Assembly (NCBI RefSeq): GCF_028640845.1
Contig: NC_080543.1
Coordinates: forward strand, 12,926,858 to 12,990,857
Source of the DNA: Ahaetulla prasina
Lineage: Eukaryota > Chordata > Lepidosauria > Squamata > Colubridae
Direction: 5' to 3'
DNA length: 64,000 nucleotides
Shown: positions 1 to 10,290 of the stretch, one piece after another
How positions within the stretch are numbered: the first letter of the stretch is position 1
Layout of the letters: each line of letters starts with the position of its first letter
Position numbers and translations under genes: made by a program
Notes under the pieces: generated by a model
The model's database searches: none
The model's input: the letters and a program-made list of their open reading frames with translations, nothing else
Told to the model about the DNA's origin: nothing

Positions 1-1206
1 TCTTATCGCATTCTTTGACAAAATGACAAAATTAGTAGACCAGAGGAATGCTGTCGATATAATTTACTTGGACTTCAGTAAAGCATTTGATAAAGTAGAC
101 CATAACCTACTACTAGATAAAGTAGAAAAATGTGGGTTAGACAGCACCACCACCAGATGGATTCGTAACTGGCTGACCAACGCACTCAACGTGTAGTCCT
201 CAACGGAACTACATCCACATGGAGGAAGTATGCAGTGGAGTACCCCAAGGCTCTGTTTTAGGCCCAGTACTCTTCAACATCTTCATCAATGACTTGGACG
301 AGGGATAGATGGGGAACTCATCAAATTTGCAGATGACACCAAGCTGGCAGGAATAGCCAACACTCCAGAAGATAGGCTCAAGTTACAGAAAGATCTTGAC
401 AGACTTGAACATTGGGCGCTATCTAACAAAATGAAATTCAACAGTGAAAAAGTAAGGTTCTACATTTAGGCCAAAAACAAAATGCACCAGTACCGTATAT
501 GTGGTACCTTGCTCAATAGTAGTACCTGTGAGAGGGATCTTGGAGTCCTAGTGGATAACCATTTAGATATGAGCCAGCAGTGTGCAGCAGCTGTTAAAAA
601 GCCAACACAGTTCTGGGCTGCATAAACAGAGGATAGAATCAAGATCACGTGAAGTGTTAGTACCACTTTATAATGCCTTGGTAAGGCCACACTTGGAATA
701 TTGCATCCAGTTTTGGTCGCCACAATGTAAAAAGATGTTGAGACTCTAGAAAGAGTGCAGAGAAGAGCAACAAAGATGATTAGGGACTGGAGGATAAAAC
801 ATATGAAGAACGGTTGCAGGAACTGGGTATGTCTAGTTTAACAAAAGAAGGACTAGGGAGACATGATAGCTGTGTTCCAATATCTTAGGGGCTGCCACAA
901 AGAAGAGGGAGTCAGACTGTTCACCAAAGCACCTGAGGGTAGAACAAGAAGCAATGGGTGGAAACTGATCAAAGAAAGAAGCAACTTAGAACTAAGGAGA
1001 AATTTCCTGACAGTTAGAACAATTAATAAGTGGAACGACTTGCCTTCAGAAGTTGTGAATGCTCCAACACTGGAAATTTTTAAGAAAATGTTGGATAACC
1101 ATCTGACTGAGATGGTGTAGGGTTTCCTGCCTGGGCAGGGGGTTGGACTAGAAGGCCTCCAAGGTCCCTTCCAACTCTGATGTTATGTTATGTTATGTTA
1201 TGTTAT
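1..1206 (+). mobile_element. CR1 LINE, 3' half (reverse transcriptase C-terminal part)
   Basis: The translated sequence shows reverse transcriptase palm block A (DFSKAFDKVDH, near 70-105) and block C (FADDTKL, near 327-347), then the typical CR1 C-terminal region ([47 protein letters not shown]) ending at a TAG near 1120. The short 3' UTR ends with the CR1 signature GGTTGGACTAGAAGGCC and CCTTCCAACTCTG, then a (TTATG)n tail. Small indels break the frame several times (for example near 200, 305, 595 and 780), so it is a dead copy. The 5' part lies outside the window. Confidence 0.93.
1180..1206. repeat. (TTATG)n microsatellite at CR1 3' end
   Basis: About five tandem TTATG units directly follow the CR1 terminal sequence. 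Pentamer arrays at this position recur at other CR1 copies here and are probably the LINE 3' tail. Confidence 0.9.
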
Positions 1207-1338
1207 CAATGGAGGCTTTCAAGAAGAGACTGGACTGCCACCTGTCAGAAATGGTGTAGGGTCTCCTGCTTGGGTGTGGGGGGTTGGACTAGGTGACCTA
1301 TAAGGTCCCTTCCAACTCTGCTAATCAGTTAATATATT
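1207..1338 (+). mobile_element. CR1 LINE, 3' end only
   Basis: A second CR1 fragment abuts the first. It codes for the last residues (FKKRLDCHLSEMV, stop) and has the terminal GGTTGGACTAGGTGACC and CCTTCCAACTCTG signatures. It is heavily 5' truncated. Confidence 0.85.
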
Positions 1339-1339
1339 A

Positions 1340-2278
1340 CAGGTAGTCCTCGACTTACAACTGTTCACTTAGTGACCATTCAAAGTTTCAACAGCACTGA
1401 AAAAATGACTTCTGACCGTTTTTCACACTTCTGACCGTTGCAACATCCCCATGATCATGTGATTTACATTCGGATGCTTAGCAACTGGTTCATATTTATG
1501 ATGGTCGCAGCATCTCGGGGTGGGGGGGTCATGAGATCCCCTTTTGCGACCTTCTGACAAGCAAAATCCCCATGGGGAAGTCAGGCTCTGTTGTGTCTGC
1601 GCCCCCCGAGCCGGCCCTCCTGCCAGAAAGTGACTTGGAGCCAGCCCTGCTGCCAGAAAGTGACTTGGAAAGTGAGGGGGAAGGTCCATCAGGACTTACC
1701 TTGGGAGCACCGGCTTCCCTGGCTCAGCTTCAGGAGCCAGAAGCAGGCCAAGTGGAAGAAATAATGAGGCCTCCATCCCCTGACTCTTTCCCCTCACCCA
1801 AGGCCACGCCTGCAGATCCAGCTGACAGCAGTTAGGCATGGTTGAATCCTAGGTTTCGTAGGCAGGAGAGGAGGGAACAACAGAAGCAAGGGTGGGGCAA
1901 GCTTAGGAAGTGCTGAGTCATGGAGCCACACCCCATAGGATATGAGCTGCTGTGTCTCTTTGTAACAGGCAAATCCACTGATTGACTTAGAGCTGAAGTT
2001 TGTGACTCACCAGCATCGTGGAAGATAACGAGGGCTCTTGGCAGACGCTAGCTCTTTTGCCGCCAGAGCTGATAGTGCCGGCTAATTAAGCCATCATTCA
2101 GATGGAGGTGGAGGAGGTACAGTAACCACCATCTTCTTAACTTAACTGCTGCAGCGATCCACTTAGCAACGGCGGCAAAGGAAGGATGTAAAATGGGGGC
2201 AGAGCTCGCCTAGCAGATACCCTGCTTAGCAGCAGAAATGTTGCGCTCAATTGCGGGTCGTAAGTCGAGGACTACCTG
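1340..2278 (+). mobile_element. Tigger-like MITE (non-autonomous TIR transposon), split by an LTR
   Basis: The left end CAGGTAGTCCTCGACTTACA and right end TAAGTCGAGGACTACCTG form inverted termini. A TA precedes the left end; the right-side TA is mutated. The body is the roughly 400 bp family repeated many times in this window (GTTCACTTAGTGACC near the left, CACTTAGCAAC near the right). An LTR (1589 to about 2117) interrupts it. The pogo/Tigger assignment rests on the TIR start CAGG and TA target seen at other copies; it is inferred. Confidence 0.75.
1589..2117 (+). mobile_element. Solo LTR, family 'VV-ORF', subfamily B (copy 1)
   Basis: It begins TGTTGTGTCTGCGCC like seven other copies here. 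A reading frame open from the first LTR bases runs to 1835 and codes for an acidic Ser/Pro/Glu-rich peptide (ESDLESEGEGPSG, EIMRPPSPDSF). Downstream is GAGTCATGGAGCCACACCCC and a decayed TATA region. The right end was placed where the host MITE sequence resumes and is uncertain by 10-20 bp. No clean target duplication was found. Confidence 0.7.
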
Positions 2279-2418
2279 CCCCGTAGGATTCTGACACTTG
2301 GTTTATTTTTACGATGATGTTCTTCTTGTTGTCGGCCTGCGATGCGTTTGCAGAAGGAACTCACGAGACACCTGACATCATCGGTCATAGAAGATGCCCC
2401 CTGCTGTGCTGCACGCGT

Positions 2419-2476
2419 GCACACACACACACACCCATACACATGCCCACACTCACACACACACGCTCACACACAA
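2419..2476. repeat. (CA)n microsatellite, interrupted
   Basis: CA dinucleotide runs broken by CCATACACATGCCCACACT-type interruptions. Confidence 0.9.
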
Positions 2477-2479
2477 ACC

Positions 2480-3025
2480 TTTTGCCTCTTTCTCTCACAG
2501 GAAGAGAAATGCCATTACTCCTGGGTTAATACGGCTAGAAAACAGCCAGCGCAGATCTGCTGACTTTGTTCAAATGATAAAATAAGGTTTGACAGCTGGT
2601 TTCCCTCCTCCACTCACACTTCCTGCTTATTCCTCCTGATCAAAGACAACAGCCTAGGAACTGACTAATGGGGATGACCTACATATATATATTTTTTTCC
2701 AATTCCTCTGAGAGCAGACAGATATAGGGGAATGGACTTGGCAATTATCCAAAGGACAAGGAAAATAGGAAACCCACAGCTCTGTTATTATTTTTAGGTG
2801 CCATCTGAATGTTCCTTATCAGAGCAAGGACTAATATTTCATCCTGGCACAGGCTGCACTTCCAGCAAAGAAGTAACAAACAAGGAAAAAGCAACCTTGC
2901 TTACGATAGTTACAAGTGTAAACATTATTTTATGTATTTATTTGGTTTGAAATATGTCTATAGCTTCCCATCTTCTAAGCCATCTCCCAATCAAAAGTGA
3001 AAATAATATCTAAAATTATATTTAA
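2480..3025. other. No feature recognised
   Basis: Mixed AT-leaning sequence with a short (TA)n T-run near 2682. I see no convincing ORF, repeat family or RNA gene. Confidence 0.5.
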
Positions 3026-3465
3026 ACAATGTTGTTGTTAGTTGCGAAGTTGTGTCCGACCCATCGCGACCCCATGGACATCGTTCCTCCAGGCTTTCCT
3101 GTCCTCTATCATCCTCTGGAGTCCATTTAAGCTCACGCCTGCTGCTTCAGTGACTCCATCCAGCCACCTCATTCTCTGCCATCCCCTTCTTCTTTTGCCT
3201 TCAATTTTTCTCAGCATTAGGCTCTTCTCCAGTGAGTCCTTCCTTCTCATTAGGTGGCTAAAGTATTTGAGTTTCCTCTTCAGGATCTGGCCTTCTAAAG
3301 AGCAGTCAGGGTTGATCTCCTCTAGGACTGACTTGTTTGTTCGCCTTGCAGTCCAAGGGACTCGCAGGAGTTCTTCTCCGGCACCAGAGTTCAAAGGCCT
3401 CAATTCTTCGGCACTCAGCCTTCCTTATGGTCCAACTTTCACAGCCATACATTGCAATTTAAACA
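3026..3465 (-). mobile_element. BovB (RTE-clade) LINE, 3' fragment
   Basis: The minus strand codes for the C-terminal end of BovB ORF2: SLEGQILKRKLKYFSHLMRR, then GKRRRGWQRMRWLDG, then DRKAWRNDVHGVA, within 3038-3403. This is the region after the reverse transcriptase and is well conserved between ruminants and squamates. The 3' end is at about 3026 and the 5' part is missing. BovB is known for horizontal transfer involving squamates and ruminants. Confidence 0.92.
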
Positions 3466-3487
3466 ATACAACTAAACAAATGAAAAC

Positions 3488-4197
3488 TGTTAGATTCGAT
3501 GATGGAAGAGACGGACACTGCTCTTTCAGTAACAACAGCTCTTTATTAGTAGACCAGGACAGCCCAACACCTTGCTTGTCCGGCAACATCCTCTTTTATA
3601 GATGGTTGTCAGACGGCTTAACCCAGTGGTTCTCAACTTTTATAGTGCTGCGACCCATTTATAACAATTCCCCACGATGTGGCGACCCCAACCGCAGAAG
3701 GGGAAAAAAAGCGGCAAACTGTTTTTTTGAATTGATCACGCCTGAAGCCATATTGGCTAGCGATCTGAACTGCTTGCGATTGCCTTGAGGACAGAGGCAT
3801 TAAAGCGGAGACTCCTCCTGTATTAAGTTTATCGCGCCTGAAGCCAGATTAGGCTAGCGATTGGGAGTGATTGCAGCTGGCTTCAGAGGGAGACATCAGA
3901 GCAAAGATTTCTCTCTTTAATTCATCGCGCCTGAAGCCGAATTCGGCTAGCGATTTGAAGAGCCTGCAGCTGGCTTGTGGAATCAACCATTGGAGTGCAA
4001 TTCTTCGACTCGCAAGTATACTTCCCATATTTCTGACGGTCTTAGGCGACCCCTGGCAAATCGTCATTCGACCCCCAATGGGGTTGCGACCCACAGGTTG
4101 AGAACCGCTTACTTAACTAATGAGCTTCAAGTATTTTCCCGTTGTTTTGGAGGACCTGAGTGAAGCCTATAGCTCACTTCTTATACGGTACATAACA
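3488..4197 (-). mobile_element. Solo Ty3/Gypsy-type LTR, split by a SPIN-type hAT
   Basis: It starts TGTTAGATTCG and ends ACATAACA, the same layout as the LTRs of the complete Gypsy element at 27507-32047 (TGTTAGGTTCG ... ACATTACA), and shares AACAGCTCTTTA near its start. It is flanked by a perfect 5 bp duplication AAAAC (3483-3487 and 4198-4202). Removing the hAT at 3624-4110 leaves about 220 bp, close to the 189 bp Gypsy LTR. It is a diverged solo LTR. Confidence 0.8.
3624..4110 (+). mobile_element. SPIN/URR1-type non-autonomous hAT transposon
   Basis: The left terminus CAGTGGTTCTCAAC and right terminus GGTTGAGAACCGCTT are the SPIN-type hAT inverted repeats, with the subterminal TCTTAGGCGACCCCTGGCAA and GACCCCCAATGGGG also typical. 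The 8 bp target duplication is GCTTAACC / ACTTAACT (two mismatches). The middle does not look like published SPIN cores as I know them: it holds three tandem copies of a motif TCGCGCCTGAAGCC...GGCTAGCGAT (near 3735, 3829 and 3924). Confidence 0.82.
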
Positions 4198-4309
4198 AAA
4201 ACATTAAAAGCAATGAAGAGGCAGTGCCAAGTCAACTTTCTAAGGTACAATTATTCAATTTATGTTATTATCTGGGAAAATGGGGGAAAAATGTTATTAT
4301 CCAGGAAAA

Positions 4310-4476
4310 TAGTCCCAGGCTGGGTGATTTTAGGTCAGCCATTTTGTCCCACCTCACAGGGTTGTTAGTATGGAGGAAAAAAGAAGGAAGAAGGGATATT
4401 AGGTATGATCATCCCCTTAAGTTATTTATAAAAAATAAAAAAGGTGGGATAAAAATTTAATAAAATAAATAAATAA
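4310..4476 (+). repeat. SINE 3' part (family of 59914-60425)
   Basis: It shows GCTGGGTGATTTTAGGTCAGCC, CCTCACAGGGTTGTTAGTA and an A-rich AGGTGGGATAAAAATTTAATAAA tail, matching the 3' part of the tandem SINE at 59914-60425. The tRNA-like head is missing. Confidence 0.6.
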
Positions 4477-5099
4477 AACGATTCATTGATGTATAAGGAA
4501 TGTTTTGGGACTGTGAAGCACAACACTCTTAGAAGTACTATTTGCTAACACCAGAACCTGATCTATAGTGCCAAGGAAATAAATCTTGTTAAATTCCATA
4601 GGTAAAACTATCTTATATAAGTGGGGATAAGATTACCGCTGTGTTCTTCTTTCCTTCAAAATATGCTATTATGTAATCTTAGCTGCATCATCGATCAATA
4701 CTGTAATAGCTTTCTTTTGTATTTCAGATGATGTCAATTTTTTTAAAGAAAACAAAAATAAGACAAGGAGGTTGTTTTCTGCCTGAGCAGTGGGTTGGAC
4801 TAGAACAGCAGTCACCAACTGGTGGTCCGTGGACCACTGGTGGTCTGTGAGAAAATTTTGGTGGTCCGCAGAACAATTATTTGCATTTTTTTATATTGCA
4901 CTAAATCAGGGGTCCTCAAACTACGGCCCCTGGGACAGATACGTGCAATGAACCTTTGTGTTGCTGCAGAGAGTCTCCCCCTTTGGGGTCTTTTTGTGTG
5001 GGTCAGAGGGGGACAGAAATACCAACTTGGGGTCTGCTTCAGCCTCCTGGTGCGGGGCTTTGGCCGAAGGCTGGAGGGAAGCACTGCTGGTGGTGAAGA

Positions 5100-5400
5100 G
5101 CCGGAGTGGGACTGCATCATGGCCTGGAATTACCTGACCATCTCAGCCCGCTGAGCCTCTAGGTGCCTGTACCTGGCCTTGCACTCCCGCAGGTCTTCCC
5201 TCTGCTTGGAAAGCCTATGCTCCTAGTCCTCAGTGAGGTGCTTCTGCTGAGCCTCCTTCTCGGTCAGATCCAATTTGAACTGAGCCAGCTGTTTTGCCAA
5301 CTCTTTCTCATGATGGCTGCTTAGCTCCAACAACTGCTTCTTGTTGGGGCCTTAAGGAGCCCAGGCGGGGAAGTGAGGAGTGGCTGGGAGAGGAGGGGTG
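5100..5400 (-). pseudogene. Captured coiled-coil protein fragment inside hAT
   Basis: One minus-strand frame reads as a highly charged coiled coil: NKKQLLELSSHHEKELAKQL (near 5286-5345), EKEAQQKHLTED, a TAG, then EHRLSKQREDLRECKARYRH and LEAQRAEMVR ending near 5133, followed by a TAA. The upstream in-frame part is Pro/Ser rich (LLHTPPLPATPHFP). The two stops look like single-base decay (TAG from TGG; TAA from a Tyr codon). Nothing about this resembles hAT coding sequence, so I infer host exon or cDNA capture. I do not recognise the parent gene. The frame continues toward 4812 through the hAT end, which is probably fortuitous. Confidence 0.6.
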
Positions 5401-5470
5401 TGTAGAAGCTAGTGAGGTGCCCCTCGATGTGAGTGACATCGAGTTGGCCCCTCCCCACCCAGTCACATGA

Positions 5471-6019
5471 TGTTGTGACCCAGGTTCCTGGACCCGGACT
5501 CCTGGACTCGGATGATTCAGAAAGTGAGGGAGAAGACCTGGCAAGCCCTGCTTCTCTTGGGCCCTCTCCCTCCCTGGCACCCACTCAAAGGGAGGAGGAG
5601 GGGCCGGCAAGGCCTGATTCTCTCGAGCCTTCTTCTGATTTGGCAATGCCCCAAGAACAGTTTTGGAGTGATGCAAGACTGCGCAGATGTGACCGGCGCG
5701 CGCAGCAGAAGAAGCGTTGGGATAAAGCCAAGGAATGATGGTCATGCAGTGACATCTGCAGAGACTATAAATAGGAGGCGGGACTTCCTGGTTTTTTGTC
5801 TTGGACAAAGCAATGAATTTGCGTGGGCAAATTGTATCAATGGAGGGAAGAATATATTCGTGAGTAATTCTGGCCTTATCTATAATTTCCTCGTTATCTC
5901 CAGAAACTTGGCAGGCCCGTGGGTAGACGTGGCCAGGACATTTATCTATGTAAATAAAGTAGAAGAGGAGGCCTTTGACTGACTCTTTGTTGGGAGTATT
6001 GGGGGAGGGAAACAGAACA
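5471..6019 (+). mobile_element. Solo LTR, family 'VV-ORF', subfamily B (copy 2)
   Basis: It begins TGTTGTGACCCAGGTTCC and ends CAGAACA, with a perfect 5 bp duplication CATGA (5466-5470, 6020-6024). The frame from the LTR start is open to the TGA at 5738, coding for LLDSDDSESEGEDLASPA, SDLAMPQEQFWSDARLRRC and RRAQQKKRWDKAKE. A TATA box (CTATAAATA, near 5765) follows the stop by about 25 bp and an AATAAA lies near 5953. It lies inside the hAT at 4806-6137. Confidence 0.85.
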
Positions 6020-6180
6020 CATGACCACCTAGCCACACCCATCCAGCCGGTCATTAGGAAGATCATATCAGTGGATCCATAGGATTTAAAATTCTGAATT
6101 TAGTGGTCCCTGAGGTCCGAAAGGTTGGTGACCCCTGGACTAGAAGACCTCCAAAGTCCCTTCCAACTCTGTAGTTTTAG

Positions 6181-6650
6181 TCTAGTCTTCAACGCCTTTG
6201 AAATTTGATGGCTGTTTCTTCTTCGAGCGTTGAGGGTGAATGTACGATTTTGCAGCATTCCTATTTCCTGTTAAATTTATTATGAATGAAAAAGCAGATG
6301 AGCTACAATGGAGTTCGTGTTAAATAAGTAAACAAATGAACCAGAATGGGGCTGCAAGACTGATTGGCACCAAGCAAACTGTTCATCAGCAATTTGGTGC
6401 CCACAGGCTCCGGCTTTAAATATTTTGCACATAAAATACCATGCATAGTTCGCTTAATATCAATTTTTAGTGTGTCAACTAAATCTATTGCGTCTCTTTT
6501 GTCCTTTTTTCCCCCCTGTGATGTTTCCCACTCTGATTTACTATTGCTTCCAAATATTTTTATTTCGGTCGTATATCATTATGTAGCTAAGTTGAGATAA
6601 GTTGCAAATCTTTGAATGTCACCAATCAAATAAGAAAAGCCCAAACATTT
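6181..6650. other. No feature recognised
   Basis: AT-rich sequence between the CR1 tail and the next L2. I see no supported ORF or repeat family. Confidence 0.5.
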
Positions 6651-7309
6651 CCTCGCCTGGACTACTGCAATGCTCTCTACATGGGGCTCCTCTTGAGGAG
6701 CACCCGGAGAATCCAGCTGGTCCAGAATGCAGCTGCGCGGGTAATAGAGGGAGCCACTCGTGGCTCTCATATAACACCTATCCAGCACAGACTGCACTGG
6801 CTGCCTGTGGTCTTCCGGGTGCACTTCAAGGTGCTGGTTACCACCTTTAAAGCGCTCCATGGCTTAGGACCGGGATATCTTCGGGACCGCCTTCTGTTAC
6901 CACATGCCTCCCATAGAGAGGGTCTTCTCAGGGTGCCGTCAGCCAAACAGTGTCGGCTGGCAACCCCCAGGGGGAGAGCCTTCTCTGTGGGGGCACCTAC
7001 CCTCTGGAATGAGCTTCCCCTAGGACTTCGACAACTTCTTGACCTCCGGACTTTTCGCCGCGAGCTGAAGACGTATTTATTCTTCAGAGCAGGACTGGCA
7101 TAAAATGGGTTTTTAAATTGGATTTTAAAATGGGGTTTTATATTATATTATGTATTTTTTAATTTAACTTATAGGCCATATTGAATAAGTCTTTTAATAG
7201 TGATTTTATTGTATTATATTGTGCTGTATTTTACTTGGCTGTTAACCCCCCTGAGTCCTTCGGGAGAAGGGCGGTATAAAAATTAAAATATTATTATTAT
7301 TATTATTAC
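6651..7309 (+). mobile_element. L2 LINE, 3' fragment
   Basis: It codes for the L2-clade reverse transcriptase C-terminus: LDYCNALYMGL, RIQLVQNAAARVIEGATRGS, LHWLPVVFRVHFKVLVTTFK, ALHGLGPGYLRD, and finally APTLWNELPLGLRQLLDLRT (frame open to 7103). The 3' UTR ends with CCCTGAGTCCTTCGGGAGAA GGGCGGTATAAAAAT and an (ATT)n tail. This is the longest well-preserved L2 frame in the first 10 kb, with a 5' truncation. Confidence 0.9.
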
Positions 7310-7513
7310 CAGCAATCATCACCCAGCTAAGCAATGATTAACACCAAGCTTAACACTAGACCAACAATCAATCAGTAAACAATACACCAATCAAGGAACT
7401 ACCAACTCACACAAACAATCCAAAGGTAAGCAACAGCTTAATCAAGAAACCCCCAAAAAGACTCCCACCAAAACTGGTAGAGCAAACCACCAGTATATAA
7501 ACAGAGAGCAACC

Positions 7514-7863
7514 CAGGGGTGAAATCTAAATTTCTTTCCTACTGGTTCTGTGGGTGTGGCTTGGAGGGGGGGTGTCATGTGACTGGATGGGCATGGCTAT
7601 GTAACCATGTGACTGGGGGATCAAAAGACAGACTCGTGGCTGCTCACTAACAATGTCCAAGCTGAGTTGCCTGATCGTCAGAGGCTTTTAAAAGCATTTT
7701 TTACATGCATTTTTAAAAGCATTTTCGGCCGAAGAGGTTGTAGAAAAAATGCTTTTATAAGTTTTTTTTTTAAAAAAGTTGGCCACGCCCACCCAGTCAC
7801 ATTACACACACCCCAAGCCACGCCCACAGAACCAGTAGTAACAAATTTTACATTTCACCACTG
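7514..7863 (+). mobile_element. Short non-autonomous hAT, 'GGTGAAATC' family with palindromic core
   Basis: The left end CAGGGGTGAAATCTAAATTT and right end AAATTTTACATTTCACCACTG are inverted, as are the subterminal TACTGGTTCTGTGGGTGTGG and CCACGCCCACAGAACCAGTA. The centre holds CATTTTCGGCCGAAGAGGTT, part of a near-perfect palindrome also found at 19588-19655. No matching target duplication is visible. Confidence 0.75.
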
Positions 7864-7999
7864 GTTAAGATGCTTAACTTACCAATTGGGACCAAAATTT
7901 TCATTCCTAAGCAAGGCAGATGTTAATTTTGGATAAATTAGAAGCAAATAACAAGGTAGGTTGCTTGGCAAATGAAGAATGGAAAGGAAAATTCCAAAA

Positions 8000-8516
8000 T
8001 GTGAAGTGTTAATACCACTTTATAATACCTTGGGAAGGCCACACTTGGAATATTGCATCCAATTTTGGTCACCACAACGTAAAAAAGATGTTGAGACTCT
8101 AGAAAGAGTGCAGAGAAGAGCAACAAAGATGATTAGAGGACTGGAGGCTAAAACATATGAAGAACGGTTGCTGGGTATGTCTAGTTTGATGTCACTCAGG
8201 GTGACATGAAATCAGGGTTCCAAATTCTAAGGGGTTGCCACAAAAAAGAGGGGGTCAAGCTATTCTCCAAAACACTTGAGGGCAGGACAAGAAGCAATTG
8301 ATGGAAGCTAATCAAGGAGGGAACCAACCTAGAACAAAGGAGAAGTTTCCTGACAGTGAGAACAATGAATCAGTGGAACAACTTGCCTCCAGAAGTTGTG
8401 GGTGTACCAACACTGGAGGTTTTTAAGAAGAGATGGGGCAACCATTTGTCTGAAATGATAGGGTTCCCCTGCTTGAGCAGCGGGTTGGATTAGAAAACCT
8501 CCTAGTCCCTTTCATC
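8000..8516 (+). mobile_element. CR1 LINE, 3' fragment
   Basis: It codes for [20 protein letters not shown] and [20 protein letters not shown], followed after frameshifts by the CR1 terminal region and GCAGCGGGTTGGATTAGAA. It is diverged and 5' truncated. Confidence 0.88.
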
Positions 8517-9393
8517 TTTTTATTCTGGACCTCTATAGGTGTGTCATGATGCTGTTCCTTCTGCAACATTGCTCCATCAACTCTGACTTGTCCTTTTTCC
8601 AAAAATTCCTGTAACGGTCTGTGCTTCAAAAAAAATCATCTTCAAGCATTCATTAGTGCCTAAAACTCTTTTTCTAGTTTTCTTGTCTTTGGCAAAAGAA
8701 AGGAAGAAAGGAAGCCTAATTCTTACTTCGCTGACAGCATACTTGAAGCGTACAAAAGGCAAAATGAAACCCTCAATTTAATACTATAATTAGTTTCCCT
8801 TATCTATGGCTTGCTAATAGGAGAACTGCACATCAAAATAATGCCCAACTGATCATGTTTAAATACACTCAGGTTTTGAAAATAAACCTTGCAACTAGAA
8901 CTTTTTCTCCTATGAGTTTTCCAAAGCTTGCCTGCCTTCAATCAACAGGATTGGGCCTTTGTAGCTTGAAATTTTATTTTTAAAGAGCAAAAGGGATAAT
9001 TTGTGCTTCTAAATGAGCAAGTTGCTAGATTTCAACACCTCAGATGGAACGCAACCAAGTTCTTGATTAAAAGGGATCCATCTGATAAAATTCAGCAGTA
9101 GACAGTCCATCCCTCCCCTGTCTTTGAAAGCAGGGAGGGTGCTTTCATAATATCTCTAAATAGAAGCCATAAAGATTAATTCAATCAAAACTGGAACTTG
9201 GTCTGTTCTACTTCCAAGCAAAGGTTTTTTATGAGCAATATAGACCACAGTAATGATGAATTGGGTATTTTTTGTTGGTGGGGCATTGCCTTCTTTTGAC
9301 TATTCTTGCATATCATTGTTCTTGCAAGTTCTGTCATTGTTCTTGTAGGTTCTGTCTAGAAGCTCCTAGTCTACTATGGCTCCTCTTTAAAAA
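8517..9393. other. No feature recognised
   Basis: About 880 bp of AT-leaning unique-looking sequence. I found no repeat termini, no ORF with family resemblance and no RNA structure I could name. Confidence 0.5.
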
Positions 9394-9395
9394 TA

Positions 9396-9923
9396 CCATA
9401 TTTTTTGGAGTATAAGACACTCCGGACTATAAGACGCACCTACCTTTTTTGGTGAGGAAAACAAGAAAAAGGAATCTGCCTCTGCCTCTGCCTCTGCCCA
9501 TGCCTACCAGCAATTTTGCCTCTTTGCAGCAAACAGCAAACAGTCTGCTTTACTTTCATTTTCGTTTTCAGCATAGCTTGATTAGCACAAGGAAAAAAAA
9601 ACTTGCTCCCAGCAATTTACCTCCTTGCAGCAAGCAGCAGAGGCCCATGCAGCAATAGGCAATGGCAATCCCTGCAGCCTGAAACAGCTGAGAGTCGGGA
9701 GGCCGATCCAACCAACAATCAACTTGTGCTAATTAGACTGAGCTGAAACTGAAATGGGCTGTTTGTTCTTGCTACTTGCTGCAAGGAGGTAAATTGCTGG
9801 GAGGCAGAGGCCAAAGGGTGGGAGCCAGTGGGTGGGTGGGGTACATTCAGTGTATAAGACGCACCCCAATTTTCTCCCCTTTTAGGGGGGAAAAAGGTGG
9901 GTCTTATACTCTGAAAAATATGG
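9396..9923. mobile_element. Fold-back TIR DNA transposon ('GTATAAGACGCACC' termini)
   Basis: The left end CCATATTTTTTGGAGTATAA and right end TATACTCTGAAAAATATGG are inverted, flanked by TA on both sides (9394-9395, 9924-9925). The interior folds back: the left arm near 9490-9592 pairs with the right arm near 9724-9812 (TTGCTGCAAGGAGGTAAATT against AATTTACCTCCTTGCAGC and flanks). No transposase is present. The TA target suggests a Tc1/mariner-type superfamily, which is an inference. Confidence 0.7.
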
Positions 9924-9925
9924 TA

Positions 9926-10290
9926 ACTAACTAGAGTTAGATCTGGTTACTACATGGATGAGAAAAGATCAGAATATCCGAATGCTAGAATCCTAGGAAG
10001 TTAGAAAGGAGAAAATAGCTCAAGGATGACAATGGCCAACTACAACTGTGTTGATATGCCACTGAAGTCACCAGAACCTCAGAGAAGAGTTAAAAGAAAG
10101 TGCAATGGAGAAGGTTCTTGTTTGAATTCTAGTCCAACCAAGCTACTTTGTATGAGCGATTAATTAATTGTGATGGGCCCTACAGGTGGAGTTTTGGGAG
10201 AGGTGACAGAAGGCCATCCCATGTTGTACCATGCAGAAAGAGAGTTGCATTTTCAGAGAGGACTACAGCAACTGAAATTTACAGGAGCTA
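9926..10290. other. No feature recognised
   Basis: Unique-looking sequence leading into a decayed L2. Nothing supported. Confidence 0.45.

Larger units (their letters stand above)
4806..6137 (+). mobile_element. hAT transposon carrying a captured coding-like segment
   Basis: The left end CAGCAGTCACCAACTGG and right end GGTTGGTGACCCCTG are inverted hAT termini. A perfect 8 bp target duplication GACTAGAA lies at 4798-4805 and 6138-6145. A second hAT-like terminus (CAGGGGTCCTCAAACTACGG, 4907) sits inside with no visible partner, so the element may be a fusion of two hATs. It has no transposase. The interior carries a minus-strand coiled-coil coding remnant (see 5100-5400), and an LTR (5471-6019) inserted later. 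Non-autonomous hATs move with transposase supplied in trans. Confidence 0.85.
4764..6180 (+). mobile_element. CR1 LINE 3' tip, split by a hAT
   Basis: GCCTGAGCAGTGGGTTGGACTAGAA (to 4805) and GACTAGAAGACCTCCAAAGTCC (from 6138) are the two halves of a CR1 3' end. The 8 bp GACTAGAA on both sides is the target duplication of the hAT at 4806-6137. Confidence 0.85.

Noticed and set aside
3042..3788. A 248-codon plus-strand ORF
   Set aside because: It is antisense to the BovB ORF2 end and runs on into a solo LTR and a hAT.
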